A stretch of DNA of 64,000 bases from Okapia johnstoni (GCA_024291935.2 CM044312.1:1780501-1844500); one strand, 5' to 3'; shown: positions 43,275 through 54,324, counted from the first letter of the stretch. Numbers and translations: made by a program. Notes: generated from the sequence alone by a model not told the origin.

Positions 43275-44548
43275 GTCTGCATTCAGATGGGTGTATCTTT
43301 CCCTTTCTCCCTTGTCTTTCACTTCTTTTCTTCCTCAGCTATTGTAAGGCCTCCTCAGACAACCATTTTGCCTTTTTGCATTTCTTTTTCTTGGGGATGG
43401 TTTTGATCAACACCTTCTGTACAGTGTTATGAACCTCTGTCCACAGTCCTCAGGCCCTCTGTCTGTGAGATCTAGTCCCTTGAATCTATTTGTCACCTCC
43501 ACTGGATAATCATAGGGGATTTGATTTAGGTCATATCTGAATGGCCTTGTGGTTTTCCTTAATTCCTTCAGTTTAAGCCTGAATTTTACAGTAAGGAACT
43601 AATGATCTGAGTCACAGTCAGCTCCCAGTCTTGTTTTTGCTGACTGCATAGAGCTTCTCCATCTTTGACTGCATCGATTATTATCAGTCTGATTTCGGCA
43701 TTGACCACCTGGTGATGTCCATGTCTAGAGTCATCTCCTGTGTTGTTGGAAAAGGGTATTTCCTACGATGAATGTGCTCTCTTGACAAAACTCTGTTAGC
43801 CTTTGCCCTGCTTCATTTTGTGCTCTGATGCCAAATGACTTTATACTTTTGCATTCCAGTGCCCTGTGATGAAAAGGACATCTTCTTTTTTTTTTTCCTT
43901 CGGTGTTAGTTCCAGAAGCTCTTGTAGGTCATCATAGGACTGTTTAACTTCAGCTTCTTCAGCGTTAGTGCTTGGGGCATAGACTTGGATTACTGTGGTA
44001 TTGAATGGTTTGCCTTGGGAATGAACAGAAATCATTCTGTCGTTTTTGAGACTGCACCCAAGTACTGCATTTCAGACTCTTTTGCTGACCATGAGGGCTA
44101 CACCATTTCTTCTAAAGGATTCTTGCCCACAGTAGTAGATATAACGGTCATGTGAATTAAATTTGCCCATTCCCATCCATTTTAATTCACCTATTCCTAA
44201 AGTATCGTTGTTCCATCTTGCCATTTCCTGCTTGACAATGTCCAATTTACCTTGATTCGTGGACCTAACATTCCAGGTTCCTATGCAATATTGTTCTTAA
44301 CAGTATCGGTCTTAACTTTCATGACCAGACACGTCCACAGCTGTGTACCATTTCAGCTTTGGCCCAGCCGTCCAGCCTCTTCCTTCTTTCTGGAGCTGTT
44401 TCTCTGCTCTTCCCCAGTAATTTAATCTGGGACATTTACTGACCTGGGGGGCTCATCTTCCGGTGTCACATCTTTTTGCCCTTTCATACCATTTGCGGAT
44501 TCTCCCAGCAAGGAGAATACTGGAGGTTTGCGATTCCCTCCTCCGCTA
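43275..44548 (-). mobile_element. BovB LINE 5' half, minus strand (right part of a deleted copy)
   Basis: The linker and endonuclease part of BovB runs from TCTGCATTCAGATGGGTGTA at 43279 to about 44548, where an imperfect GCAAGGAGAATACTGGAGG block and flanking DNA follow. It is considerably diverged. Same-orientation BovB 3' sequence at 43020 makes one internally deleted insertion more likely than two independent ones. Confidence 0.9.
43841..44035 (-). pseudogene. BovB endonuclease remnant
   Basis: A 64-codon stretch carries VIQVYAPSTNAEEAE and ends ITGHWNAKV, where the usual GDWNAKV has Asp replaced by His. An A/T-rich insertion expands a lysine run in the middle (KEKKKED). This is a dead fragment of the endonuclease domain. 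Confidence 0.85.
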
Positions 44549-45776
44549 GTCCTGATATTCTCATCACATTTGAAGTGCTTCGTGTATATTCAAATGTCAC
44601 CCCCACCACACACACGCAGAAACCCCTCAGCGTTCATAGTCACATCCAGAAAGTTCTGCCCTGGTCTCCATCACCTCACATCAGCTGCTCTTTCACATTC
44701 ATGAAGGGATAACACAGTTTTACAAGCTGTAGTTACCTGGGTCCTTTCATGTCCTGGGTGTAGACCAGTGGTGGTGGCCCCCTCCTCCCTGACGGGTCCA
44801 AACGGATCTTTAAAATCCTCAGTTGCATCCTTAGGTCAAGCAGGGGCCTTGCAGCAGCCCAGTCAGTAACACAGCACTTTAATGTGACCCTAAGTCAGGA
44901 CGCCGGCGCACGAGGCCGAAGTCAGGGCACCGGCGCACGAGGCTTTTCTCCCGCATGTTTATGTGATCACCGTGCCCATTGGAAGGCGGGTTTGTTTTCG
45001 GTCCCTGAGCCCGCACGCAGGGGCCCAGCCTTAGCCTCACGCGCTGTCGGTGGTGGACAGCCTGGTGCTAGGCGCGGTGTGGATGCCGTGTGGGCGGGAA
45101 GGAGGCCCTGTGGTGAGGACGGACCTCCGGGAGAGGCCGGGGAAGCGGACTCCAAGCCTGGCTGTCAGCTGGCACTGGACCTCGGAATGGAAGGGCTCTT
45201 TGCTGTGCGGAGCCTCGGTCTCCTTGCCTGTAAGATGGGGCAGCAGGACCCACCCAGGGACTCGGAGCTCAGGAAGCTAGAGTGCGCGACGGCTTTTGGG
45301 GAGGGTGCTCAGTGTGAGGGTGGGCCAGTGGGTGGGGGTCTCCGCGTCCAGGCGCCTCCTGTAGGGTGGACGCCCTGCTGAGCCTGACCCGGGTCATCCT
45401 TCCCCCGCACAACAGGCTCCCCACAGACACTGCAGCCAGGCTGCTCACCTGCCTCCCCGTCACAGACTTGGGGGGCTTGCGGGTGACTGTAGCCGTCACT
45501 CTTTCACCTTCTTTGTTCATCGATGTTTGAGCTCAGTGCCTCTGAAGGTGTGTTCCCAGATGCCCAGGTTCCAGGCACTGTGGTTTCATGCGAGGATTTT
45601 TGGAATGATCTTATTGGATCCAGTGAGAGCTGAGTCCCACTCAAAAGGAGACTCTGACACCCAAACCCAGCCTGAGTCGCCTGCTGCTGGAGAATAGCCC
45701 AGGAAAGGCCCTCAGCTGCAGCCTCAGTTCACATGAAGGAGGAGCCCTCCCTCCAGCGCAGGGCCATCTGGGCGGT
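44549..45776. other. Unassigned GC-rich DNA with a 27-bp direct repeat and a MIR relic
   Basis: At 44892 and 44919 two adjacent 27-bp copies begin AAGTCAGGRCRCCGGCGCAC. 45190-45262 (GGAGCCTCGGTCTCCTTGCC, then TGTAAGATGGGGCAGCAGG) matches a forward MIR core. Open frames over 44884-45520 are antiparallel shadows of GC-rich sequence with no domain. Confidence 0.5.
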
Positions 45777-45982
45777 TTTTGTTGTTCAGTTGCTCAGTCG
45801 TGTCTGACTCTTTGCGACCCCATGGACTGCAGCACACCAGGCTTCCCTGTCCTTCGCCATCTCCCAGAGTTTGCTCAAACTCTTGTCCATTGAGTTGGTG
45901 ATGCCATCCAACCATCTCATCCTCTGTTGCCCCCTTTTCCTCCTGCCCTCAGTCTTTACCAGCATCAGGGTTTTTTCTAGGT
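45777..45982 (-). mobile_element. BovB LINE 3' fragment, minus strand
   Basis: A short BovB 3' end, TTGTTGTTCAGTTGCTCAGT to CAGCATCAGGGTTTTTTCT. It contains only the C-terminal coding tail ([20 protein letters not shown] on the minus strand). The T-run at the right edge resembles the GGTTTTT at the left edge and may include target bases. Confidence 0.93.
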
Positions 45983-46954
45983 CCCCCCAAACCAAGGCTC
46001 CACAGTCCAGAGAGAAAAGGCAGTCTTGGGGAGAACTGATTGTTTTAAAGCTTTGAACTGTCAGGAGAACCCCCAGATCTTACTGAGCTTCTTTATTTTG
46101 CAGAATGAGTGTTTTGATTGAATTAAATATGGGGGAACAACAATCTTTCGGGGAACTCTTGGCTCCTGCAGGTCTTCGTGTGGTCTTAATTTCACAGCAT
46201 CCTCAGAAATCCACTCAAGTGACGCTGTCTCCACACATGCAGCACAGAGGAAAGGAAGTTCTGGACACGAGGGTGGACATGACTGTTGGACCTTTTCACC
46301 CCGATGATGGCGGAAGGTGGCAGAGTGCGGAGGGGTGTTAACACGTGTCTCCAGATACATAAGCAGAGGACAGAGGACGCGGTGCAGGAGGGAACCCCAC
46401 GGCCTGGCCCCATCTGCTCTGGGGGAACCAACAGTGCCGAGGAGGAGACATCCCACACACCTGACAAGGTGAACTGAGGATACGCGCCGGAGAACAGGGA
46501 TATGGTGGAGATTTCACTTGGTGCAGATTGAGGATACGATTTCTAGAATCAAAAGAAGTTGTAGAACTAAAAAAACACACTAGCCTGCGTCTGAGTTCAT
46601 CCTTGCCTTCAAAAAAACCACACCATCTGTTGCTAAATAAATAGATAACATAATCCAAGCCGTTAAGGACGGACACAGCATGCTGGATAATGGGAGAAGA
46701 AGCGATCCGTGATCATATGGTGTGAAGGCCGTCAGCATTTTAGTAAAGTCTGTGGGAAGCACACAAAATATGGAGAAGTGAGAGGTTTTCCCAATGGTGT
46801 GAGGGATTCAGTTTTTAGTTGGCCAAGTCGATAATGAACAGCTAACAACCGCTTGTTCATTTCGGTGACTGCAAACCGAAGCCGCCTTCTGCTCCCTGCT
46901 CTGAGTCAAGGACTGCGTTGGTCACAGTAGCTCCTTGGTACCTGGTCCAAGGAG
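45983..46954. other. Unassigned DNA
   Basis: No recognised repeat or gene. Open frames at 46061-46676 have no domain. Confidence 0.4.
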
Positions 46955-47162
46955 CTTTTGCCCAGTGGGAAATAATCTGCTGGCTTACGAAGGAAACGCA
47001 AGAGACTTGGGTCCAATCCCTGGTTGGGAAGATCCCCTGGAGGAGGAAATGGCAACCCACTCCAGTATTTTTGCCTGGGAAATCCCATGGACAGAGGAGC
47101 CCAGTGGGCCACAGTCCATGGAGTTGCAACGAGTCAGACGTGGCTGAGTGACTGAGCATGCC
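46955..47162 (+). mobile_element. Bov-tA-type SINE, plus strand, degraded head
   Basis: The head is strongly mutated (TTTTGCCCAGTGGGAAATAA where a GGCTTCCC type head is expected). The B-box remnant GGTCCAATCCC near 47009 and the body GAAGATCCCCTGGAGGAGGA, ACTCCAGTATTTTTGCCTGG and GAGTCAGACGTGGCTGAGTG are clear. Confidence 0.9.
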
Positions 47163-48797
47163 CTTTTGTGTTTCTGGAAGAAGGTCCGTGTCAGCAATGC
47201 TGGAGCGCAAGGCTTTTTCAGCCACATTTGAGCTCACCTGAGCACGCAGGTCCACGTTGAGTGAAGACCTCATCCTCTCCAGATGGTGTCCTGGTGAGGC
47301 TCTCCCGCCCAAGGGAGGATCCCTGCTCTCCCCCTGTTGGCAGGGCTGCAGTGTTTCCCAGGGAGGTGCCCGGACAGTGCAGCGGAAACGTTCCAAGCAC
47401 AGATCATCTCAGACCCTGACGTGCTGCTGCAGCGATGGAGACCAGCCAAGGAGAGAGACCGGAGCCGTAGGGGGGCCAGCCCAGGGCACCCTGCGGCCCC
47501 CCGGCCCCTCTTCCGCTCCGGGGGTTCCGGAAGTCCCCGCTCGGGCTCCAGGACGCCCTTCTGCAGAGTCGGGGCCGCCCGCAGTCTCCAGGGAGCTGTC
47601 TCGGCTGGCTCTGACCGGGGCCTTCCACGGTTCTCTGTTGGCCACGCTGCCTGCCCCACACCCGGGAGCCGCTCTGGGTGCCTCCGGGACACCCCACGCT
47701 GCACGCCTCCTCCCCGTGGGGTCCTCGGGTGGTGGTCATACCCGCCTCTCTCTGCCACGGGGCTGTCGGCTGGCCACGCTCTCCCCACCGTCGCTCCAGC
47801 TCCAGGAGTTAGGGGGACTTGGGTCATGCGTCTCCTCTGGCGTTCACTGCATGGGCAGGGCGAGGGCTCAAATAGCTGTGCCAGTGGTGGTTTCTAGAGG
47901 GATCCCCTCAGACCTCTGTAGTGATGTCTGCTCTAAACACACGTCTCCAGGGAGCTGTGCGCTTCTTTCTCGCACACCCCCGAGTGTCATGTAGCCTTTT
48001 AAAAGAGCTTGAGGTCATCAGAAATTCCCCTTGTCCTCTGCTGTGTTTCATGGTTTAACCCACTTAAAAGGCCTGCACGTGGAGTCCCCATGGCCAACTG
48101 CCACTTGTTAACTCCAATATCTATCGACTGTCAGGTTCCAGGGTGTTGTGGGCAGCAGGGCAGAGAAGGGCTGTTCCCAAGGTGCCTTCTTCTGTTGGGA
48201 GAACCCAGCATCAGTGGGAAGGAGATCCGTGAGCGCTTGGCAACGTGGGCCATGGTGGAGGGTCCCTGGGGGAGGTCTGGGGGGTCGGGGAGCCTCGCTG
48301 AAGATGGGACCTGTGAGCCATGACCAGGGTCCTCTGGGACCCACGCTAGTGAGACCAAGGCGGGACCTTCCACAAGAGGGACCAAATGCAGGAGCCTTTG
48401 CGGGAGTCTAGGGGACCTGAGGCCCGAGACCATGCGTGCTGCTTCACCAGCACACACGCCTGTGCGTTCTGTGCGTCCTTCGTGGTTTACTTCCTCCAGC
48501 GGTGAAGCTGGAATGCATCGTGGCTAAGCACGCCTTCTCCCAGGAAAGCAGGGACGTGCCCTCAGCAGGGACTTCTCATTGCTCTCTATATGGCTGACTA
48601 AAGGAGAAGCGTTGGATACTGCAGTTGCTACAGGAACACCACATTTGATGAAACTCGACATTTACTTATGAAGACACTTCTCAGAAATGAGGAACGGACA
48701 TGGAAAAGCTCCCTTAACTTTATAAGGTCTGCATAAACCAAAATGAACAGTAAGCAGTGTGGTTTGTGGAAAAACATTTGATTATTTCCTTGTGATT
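47163..48797. other. Unassigned DNA with a CpG-rich patch at about 47400-47830
   Basis: CpG density is raised across 47400-47830, where open frames of 245 codons (plus, 47257-47994) and 185 codons (minus, 47270-47827) overlap in opposite directions. Neither has a domain. 47840-48797 is ordinary mixed sequence. Confidence 0.45.
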
Positions 48798-48811
48798 AGG
48801 ATCAAGACATG

Positions 48812-49024
48812 TGCTTGCATGCTCAGTCACGCCTGACTCTTTGTGACCCCATGGACTGTAGCCCACCAGGCTCCTCTGTCTATGGGATTCTCCAGGCGAG
48901 AATACTGGAGTGGGTTGCCACACCCTCCTCCAGGGGATCTTCCCTATCCAGGGATCGAACCCGCGTTTCCTGTGTCTCCTGCTTTACAGGTGGTTTGTTT
49001 ACCTCTGAGTCACTGGGGAAGCCC
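48812..49024 (-). mobile_element. Bov-tA-type SINE, minus strand, with clear target-site duplication
   Basis: The body complement starts TGCTTGCATGCTCAGTCACG. The B-box complement GGGATCGAACCCGC lies near 48951, and the head complement ends GGGGAAGCCC. The flanks AGGATCAAGACATG (48798-48811) and AGGATTAAGACATG (49025-49038) differ at one base. Confidence 0.96.
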
Positions 49025-49038
49025 AGGATTAAGACATG

Positions 49039-49114
49039 GATGACTGTTATCTGTGTTAATTTTCAACATCTCTCCTGAACAGAGAAATAGTACACGTCAA
49101 ATAAATACAAGGAT
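49039..49114. other. Spacer between SINE and L1 relic
   Basis: Short AT-rich sequence with nothing recognised. Confidence 0.3.
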
Positions 49115-49485
49115 GTATGGTATAAAAATGTGAGGAGGTAGGAAAAACTGTCATTTTTCATATGATGATTATCTATAGAGAAAACCCAGCAGAATTAATG
49201 AATTACTGAAACCAAACAGGGCCTAGTAAAGAACCTGGATTATTAATAAAATTAACCTACAGTTCTCAGTAGTGTTTTTCCTCATCAGTAGCGAACAGTT
49301 GGATTATATAGTATAAATAAGGCACCATTCAGAATAGCCACCCAGCTCTTTAGTATCCAGAACTTAACCTGACAGAGAATGCATCAAGACCTTCAGAAGA
49401 AAATTTAAATACTCTTTTATGGAGCACAAAAGGGGATTTTAATTAATGGGAAGATATCCTGCTTTCATGTGCAGGACCGATGAAC
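49115..49485 (+). mobile_element. Ancient L1 ORF2-end fragment, plus strand
   Basis: The blocks GATTATCTATAGAGAAAACC (49166), ATTACTGAAACCAAACAGG (49202), CAGTAGTGTTTTTCCTCATC (49267), AGTAGCGAACAGTTGGATTA (49287), GAAGAAAATTTAAATACTC (49395) and ATGGGAAGATATCCTGCTTT (49446) occur in the order of the 3' end of L1 ORF2. It is diverged, with stops and indels. Confidence 0.65.
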
Positions 49486-49634
49486 ATGACCATCCCGAAG
49501 AGAGAGCCCCTGCCACGTATCGAGGGTCACTAAAGGGCTGGAGCAGACGCAGGGCAGAACCAAACCCAACCCAAGAGGAACCGTGAAGGTGACTAGAGCT
49601 GGCCAAGCACCAGGAGGCCCACTGATGGTGAGAA
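49486..49634. other. Unassigned DNA
   Basis: Mixed sequence between the L1 relic and the CpG-rich block. Nothing recognised. Confidence 0.3.
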
Positions 49635-49930
49635 ATGGCGGTGCCTGGGTGGGTGGGACGGAGGCTCACGAAGTTGCGGTCCGCGTGCAGGGGCAGGGGC
49701 GTGGCCTCCCGAGGGGCGGGGCCTCCCGAGGGGCGGGGCAGCACGGAAGCCTCCGCCCACCCGGCCCGGAAAGAACCGGGAGACCGCGATGGGTGGAGCC
49801 GCTACTATAGGTCACCCGCGTGTCTTAGTGTGAACTCACCTCTCTCACTGCAGGGGAGTGGCGCGCCCCTCCGGCCTCTTGACTTCTCGGGAGAGCGGCG
49901 AGTGCAGGCTCTGAGTTCCCGCTGAAGTTC
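49635..49930. promoter_or_regulatory. CpG-rich block with duplicated GC boxes
   Basis: CpG-dense sequence contains a perfect 17-bp tandem pair CCTCCCGAGGGGCGGGG (49705-49721, 49722-49738), each copy carrying a GGGGCGGGG GC box of the Sp1 type. A polypyrimidine-AG that could act as a splice acceptor (CACCTCTCTCACTGCAG) ends near 49853. These are features of a CpG-island promoter and early exon, but no start codon context or downstream coding exon could be confirmed, so this is a candidate only. Confidence 0.5.
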
Positions 49931-51568
49931 ACTCCCGAGTCCTCTGAGGGAGCCAAGTCCTCATCCGATAGCTCTTTATGACAGTTCACCACGTGTTGCA
50001 TAAATGGAGTATCTCGTCTAAATAATCCCCTTCTGTCCTCGCTGCTTCTACCCTTTAAATATCTGATGATGTTTACCTTGTCTTCGCTTAGTCCACGATT
50101 AGGAGCGCTGTACACACTTGGCGGCCTTAATCTTTTCCTCCTAAATCAGTCCTTGAAGCCAGCCTCTTAGTATTGTTGTCGCTCCGCCCCGCTCTGAACC
50201 TCGTCCAAGTCGTCTGTCTTTCTCGCGTCGAGCTGCCGGGCCGGGGGAGCCGGAAGCAGTGCTACTCTAAGGGCAGACTCGCCGACGTGTCCCCAGCCCG
50301 CCAGGCTCTCGCCCAAGCCTCCTCCCCTGCCCCGTGACCTCTGCTCTCTGCCAGCCCTGCTGTTTTCATGGGGGATGATTGCTTTCCAAACACCTTCCTA
50401 ACACCCCAGAGACTGACATTCAAATCAGGAGGAGGAGAAAGTGCAGGAACCCAAAGGGGACCTTCCTCCACTGTCTTTCCAGCGCCTGGAGGCTCCTTCC
50501 TCTTTCCCTGACAAGAGCTGTTTGACATGGATCTATCCCTTTGTATTTTCCGAGAGTTTTCATGCAAGATGCCCCCAGTTCCTCTGCATGATGGTCTGTC
50601 TCCTGTGAGAGGCGTGGTAACCCGAGGCCCTTCTAGAAGGAGGGTCAGCGGGCTGCTTCCGGTCACCCGCTGTCCTGCCCCACTGTGCGTCTCACGGCGT
50701 TGTCTGCTTCAGCGGCCGGCTGGGACCTCCTCCCCTTTCGTAAATCTGGTCTCCTGCTCTCTTCCTAAATGAAACCTTAAAGTCTTCCCTGTGGTAGACA
50801 CACAGCAGTCCAACAACCTTTCATCGTGTCATTATTCACCCTGTCACTGCAGCTTTTCTGCACAGCTGGAGTATCCATGACTTATTTACATGTTATAAAT
50901 ACGAGCGTGAGTTACCCAATGAGGTTTTACGACCTGCTTTATTCTGATTACTTCTAATGTGTGACCGGGGCTTGCTTCCAGTCCCCAAATAGCTAACTGC
51001 AAAAATTGGCCTTGCGCACAAAAAGCCGCTGAGCGGAAAGTGAAAGTAAAGGTGGGATGACTGCATGGGTGAACAGCGCACAAGTCTGGGGGTGCTGTTC
51101 CCCCAGACCGCCACGGGCATGACAGCCCCTGGAGCTCCCAGTGCACAGCCTGCCCTTTGTGAGCAGAGACGCTGGGGGGCAGGCAGGGCTCCTCCCCAGG
51201 GTCAGGAGGTGGAGGAGCTTTACAAGCTCCATTGCCTGCAGGATAGAGGCTCAAGGAGGCTTCCAGACGGCCTGCAGTTTGCCCTTTAAGATTCATCTTC
51301 TCCCGCTTTCTGTCCCAGCACAAACCTGAAGGATCCCCCAAGCTTTGTCTCCCTGAACCTTTTCACAAGCTGGTCGTTGGCAGTAAATGTCCTCTCCTTC
51401 CGCAGCCCGCTTCCTCCGAGACGTCTTCCCCTGTCCTGTCTGTGGAGGGACTCTCTGCCCTTCTGTGCTGGTCACAGCCGTGCAAGTGCCCCGACTCTGC
51501 TGGGCCAGGGGGGAGCCCCCAGTCAGGTCTAGCGCTCGAGGGCTGGCTCTGCCCTCCTCTCTTCATTC
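49931..51568. other. Unassigned DNA
   Basis: Includes a CpG-containing stretch near 50210-50260 and mixed sequence. Short open frames have no domain. Confidence 0.4.
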
Positions 51569-51757
51569 AGGGTGCCCACAGGGCAAGTGCCCAGCTCCGG
51601 GTGGATGACTGTTTGGAGATGATTCCTCGTTTCAGGGTGCGTGCAGGGCGAGTGCCCAGCTCCGGGTGGATGACTGTTTGGAGATGATTCCTCGTTTCAG
51701 GGTGCACACAGGGCGAGTGCCCAGCTCCGGGTGGATGACTGGAGATGATTCCTTGTT
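51569..51757. repeat. 65-bp tandem repeat, about 2.9 copies
   Basis: Units begin at 51569, 51634 and 51699 (AGGGTGC at each) and share GCCCAGCTCCGGGTGGATGA and GGAGATGATTCC. The third copy lacks a TGTT within GACTGTTTGGAG and is truncated at its end. Near identity between units suggests recent origin. Confidence 0.97.
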
Positions 51758-51814
51758 TCCTGTCTCTCTTCTCTGCATTCACAACATGCGATCTTGTGGA
51801 AACAATGCCGCTAG

Positions 51815-52025
51815 CCAACACGTTGGAAAAGACCCTGATGCTGGGAAAGACCGAGAGCAGGAGGAGAAAGAGGATGACAGAGGCTGAGATGGCTGGATGG
51901 CGTCACCAACTCTATGGACGTGAGTTTGAGTAAACTCTGGTAGATGGTGAAGGACAGGGAAGCCTGAGGTGCTACAGTGCATGGGGTTGCAAAGAGTTGG
52001 ACATGACTGAGCGACTGAACAACAA
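51815..52025 (+). mobile_element. BovB LINE 3' end, plus strand
   Basis: A short BovB 3' fragment starts near TTGGAAAAGACCCTGATGCT and ends GAGCGACTGAACAACAACAG. It encodes only the C-terminal tail. Confidence 0.93.
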
Positions 52026-52286
52026 CAGCCACAAACTACCACAAGAAAAATTTTCAACACTCAGGTCCTAATGTATGCTCATTCTGTAGGGAAAGACTCC
52101 TTTGTTCTTGTTCTCCGGGAGTTTGGACAGGCAAGTCCAGCCTGCTCTGCAGGAACAGCTAGTCGGTGGTGGTGTCACCTGGCAGTGGCTGAGATCGGAT
52201 GTCCTGAAGGAGATCGCCACGTTGTTAGGCTCCTTAGAAGATACAGAAGATGTAAGAGGAAAGGCTCCAGGGCTTTTAAGGGTCCT

Positions 52287-52540
52287 GATGGCTTCCCTGA
52301 GGGCTCAGCGGTAAAGAATCCGCCTGCCAATGCGGGAGACATGACTTTGATCCCTGGTCCGGGAAGAGCCCACTTGCCGTGGAGCAGCTAAGCCCGTGAG
52401 CCACAATCACTGAGCCTGCGCTCTGGAGCCTGGGAGCCGCAGTAAGAGAAGCCGCTGCAGTGAGCAGCCCACATAGCGCAAAGAGCGCCCCGCTCACTGA
52501 AGCTGGAGGAAAGCCAGCACAGGCACAGCCAGGAGAAGCC
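52287..52540 (+). mobile_element. CHR-2-like SINE, plus strand
   Basis: The head GGCTTCCCTGAGGGCTCAGC (52290) is followed by a B-box-like TTTGATCCC, the GTCCGGGAAGAGCCCACTTG block and AGCCCGTGAGCCACAATCAC. This is the layout of artiodactyl CHR-type SINEs, not of Bov-tA. The 3' portion is diverged and its end is uncertain. Confidence 0.85.
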
Positions 52541-53806
52541 AGGGATCAGGAGAAAGTACGTGCGGGCTCTGTGGGGCTTCTGTCACCCAGGACCCGTGAA
52601 CGTGATCTTATTTGAAAAACAGGGTCTTGGCAGATGTTACTCAATTCAGGATCTCAAGATGCGACCAGCCTAGGTTAACCGGTGGGCTTTAAACCCAAGG
52701 ACACAGACGCAGAGGCGCACGTGGAAGCCCGTGATGCCCAGGCTTGCCGGTGGCCAAGGGAAGCAGGAGGGCCTGGAGCAGGTTCTCCCCTCGGTGGTCC
52801 AGAAGGAACAACCCTGATGACGCCCGGGTTGCAGAGCTCTGCGCCCCAGAACTAGGGGAGCAAACGCCGTGGCCGTAAGCATTCCTCTGCGGTGCTTTGT
52901 TCTCGCGGCCCTTGGATGCTGATGCCGTACAGCTCTGTGATGGACGACCGGCCAAGGACACAGGGCCCGCGCGCCCCTGGAGGTGCCCTCACTCACTCTG
53001 GTTCAGTGGCCACTGCCTGGTCTGTTCAGTTGTGTTTTCAGCCACGAGCCGTTTACTTCTACGCAGGAATGGAGAGGGAAGAGCTCTGGGCACGCCTCGC
53101 GGGGAAACCAACGTTGTGTAAAGTCCATCGGCCAGGAGTGGGGGGCATGTATCCCCCCCAAAAGTGGGGTGCTGACACCACCTCCCCCACCAGTTTCGGT
53201 TGATTGGACCCTTGGTGTGCCGAGTGGCTGTAACTCAAATGATTGTTCTCCACCTCTGGCTGGATCCTGGAGCGTCTCTGAGATGGAAGAGGGAAGCAGA
53301 GTCCGCCTGCCAGTTCTTGGGGTTTTAATGTGACCTGTTGGAGGCCTGGGCTGTCTATTAGGATAAAACTCTCCTTGGATAGTTACAGTCCAGTCTGAAG
53401 AGCTCTGACTCTGGCCCCATCCATCGACAGAGTCAGAGGAAGGCACCAAGCCTGCGGACGTGGCATGGGATACCCAGGGTCTCCACATGCGAGGGGGCTT
53501 GATGCCTGGTTCTGATGCCAGAGCTTCATTCACTGCAGTTCAGCACATGTGGCCGTGGCATCAGCCACCTTGTGACCATGGAGCAGAGTGAACACAGACA
53601 CGTCTTTTCTGCTCAAACAATCTAGATCACAGTGAGGACTGTCTGGTGTGCACACACCCATGGGTTCTAGGATGCTCCGTGGACGTTGTATTTTGTTAGC
53701 TCCACATTCAGGCAAAGTGTATTTGTGAACGAGAGCAGGGACACGGACCAGGCAGGTCATTCCTGCAGCCTCTGGAAGCTGCTGGATCTGGATTTATTAT
53801 TCATTA
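52541..53806. other. Ancient repeat relic (about 52605-52920), then unassigned DNA
   Basis: 52605-52920 has the ordered blocks GTGATCTTATTTGAAAAACA, GGGTCTTGGCAGATGTTACT, CTTGCCGGTGGCCAAGGGAA and GGTGGTCCAGAAGGAACAAC, matching an old mammal-wide repeat whose family I cannot name with certainty. 52921-53806 has no recognised feature. Confidence 0.45.
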
Positions 53807-53810
53807 AGTA

Positions 53811-54287
53811 TTTTGATTACTGAGGAAGGCTTTCTTGTCTCTCCTTGCTGTTCTTTGGAACTCTGCATTCAAATGGGTGTATCTTTCCTTTTCTCCTTTG
53901 CCTTTTGCTTCTCTTCTGTTTTCAGCTACTTGTAAGGCCTCCTCGGACAGCCATTTTGCCTTTTTGCATTTCTTTTTCTTGGGGATGGTCTTGATCGCTG
54001 TCTCCTGTACGATGTCACTAACCTCTGTCCATAGTTCTTCAAGCACACTGTCTATCAGATCTAATCTCTCGAATCTATTTGTCACTTCCACTGTATAATT
54101 GTAAGGAAGTTGGTTTAAAGGCAGGAGAGGAGACAACAGAGGATGCGATGGTTGGATGGCATCACCAACTCGATGGACATCAGTACGAGCAAGCTTCAGG
54201 AGTTGGTGATGGACAGGGAAGCCTGGCGTGCTGCAGTCCCTGGAGTTGCAGAGTCGGACACGACTGAGTGATTGAACTGAACTACAC
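53811..54287. mobile_element. Rearranged BovB: inverted internal part joined to plus-strand 3' end
   Basis: 53811-54116 is BovB linker sequence on the minus strand (complement of GAGGAAGGCTTTCTTGTC and GCCATTTTGCCTTTTTGCAT). At about 54116 it switches to a plus-strand BovB 3' end (GATGCGATGGTTGGATGGCA to GAACTGAACTAC). A 5' part inverted relative to a 3' part is the product expected of twin priming, but here about 1.6 kb of element is missing between the halves and I see no clear target-site duplication. Confidence 0.85.
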
Positions 54288-54324
54288 TGATGGTTTTTGA
54301 GATTATTCATTTTTCTCTTGTCTG

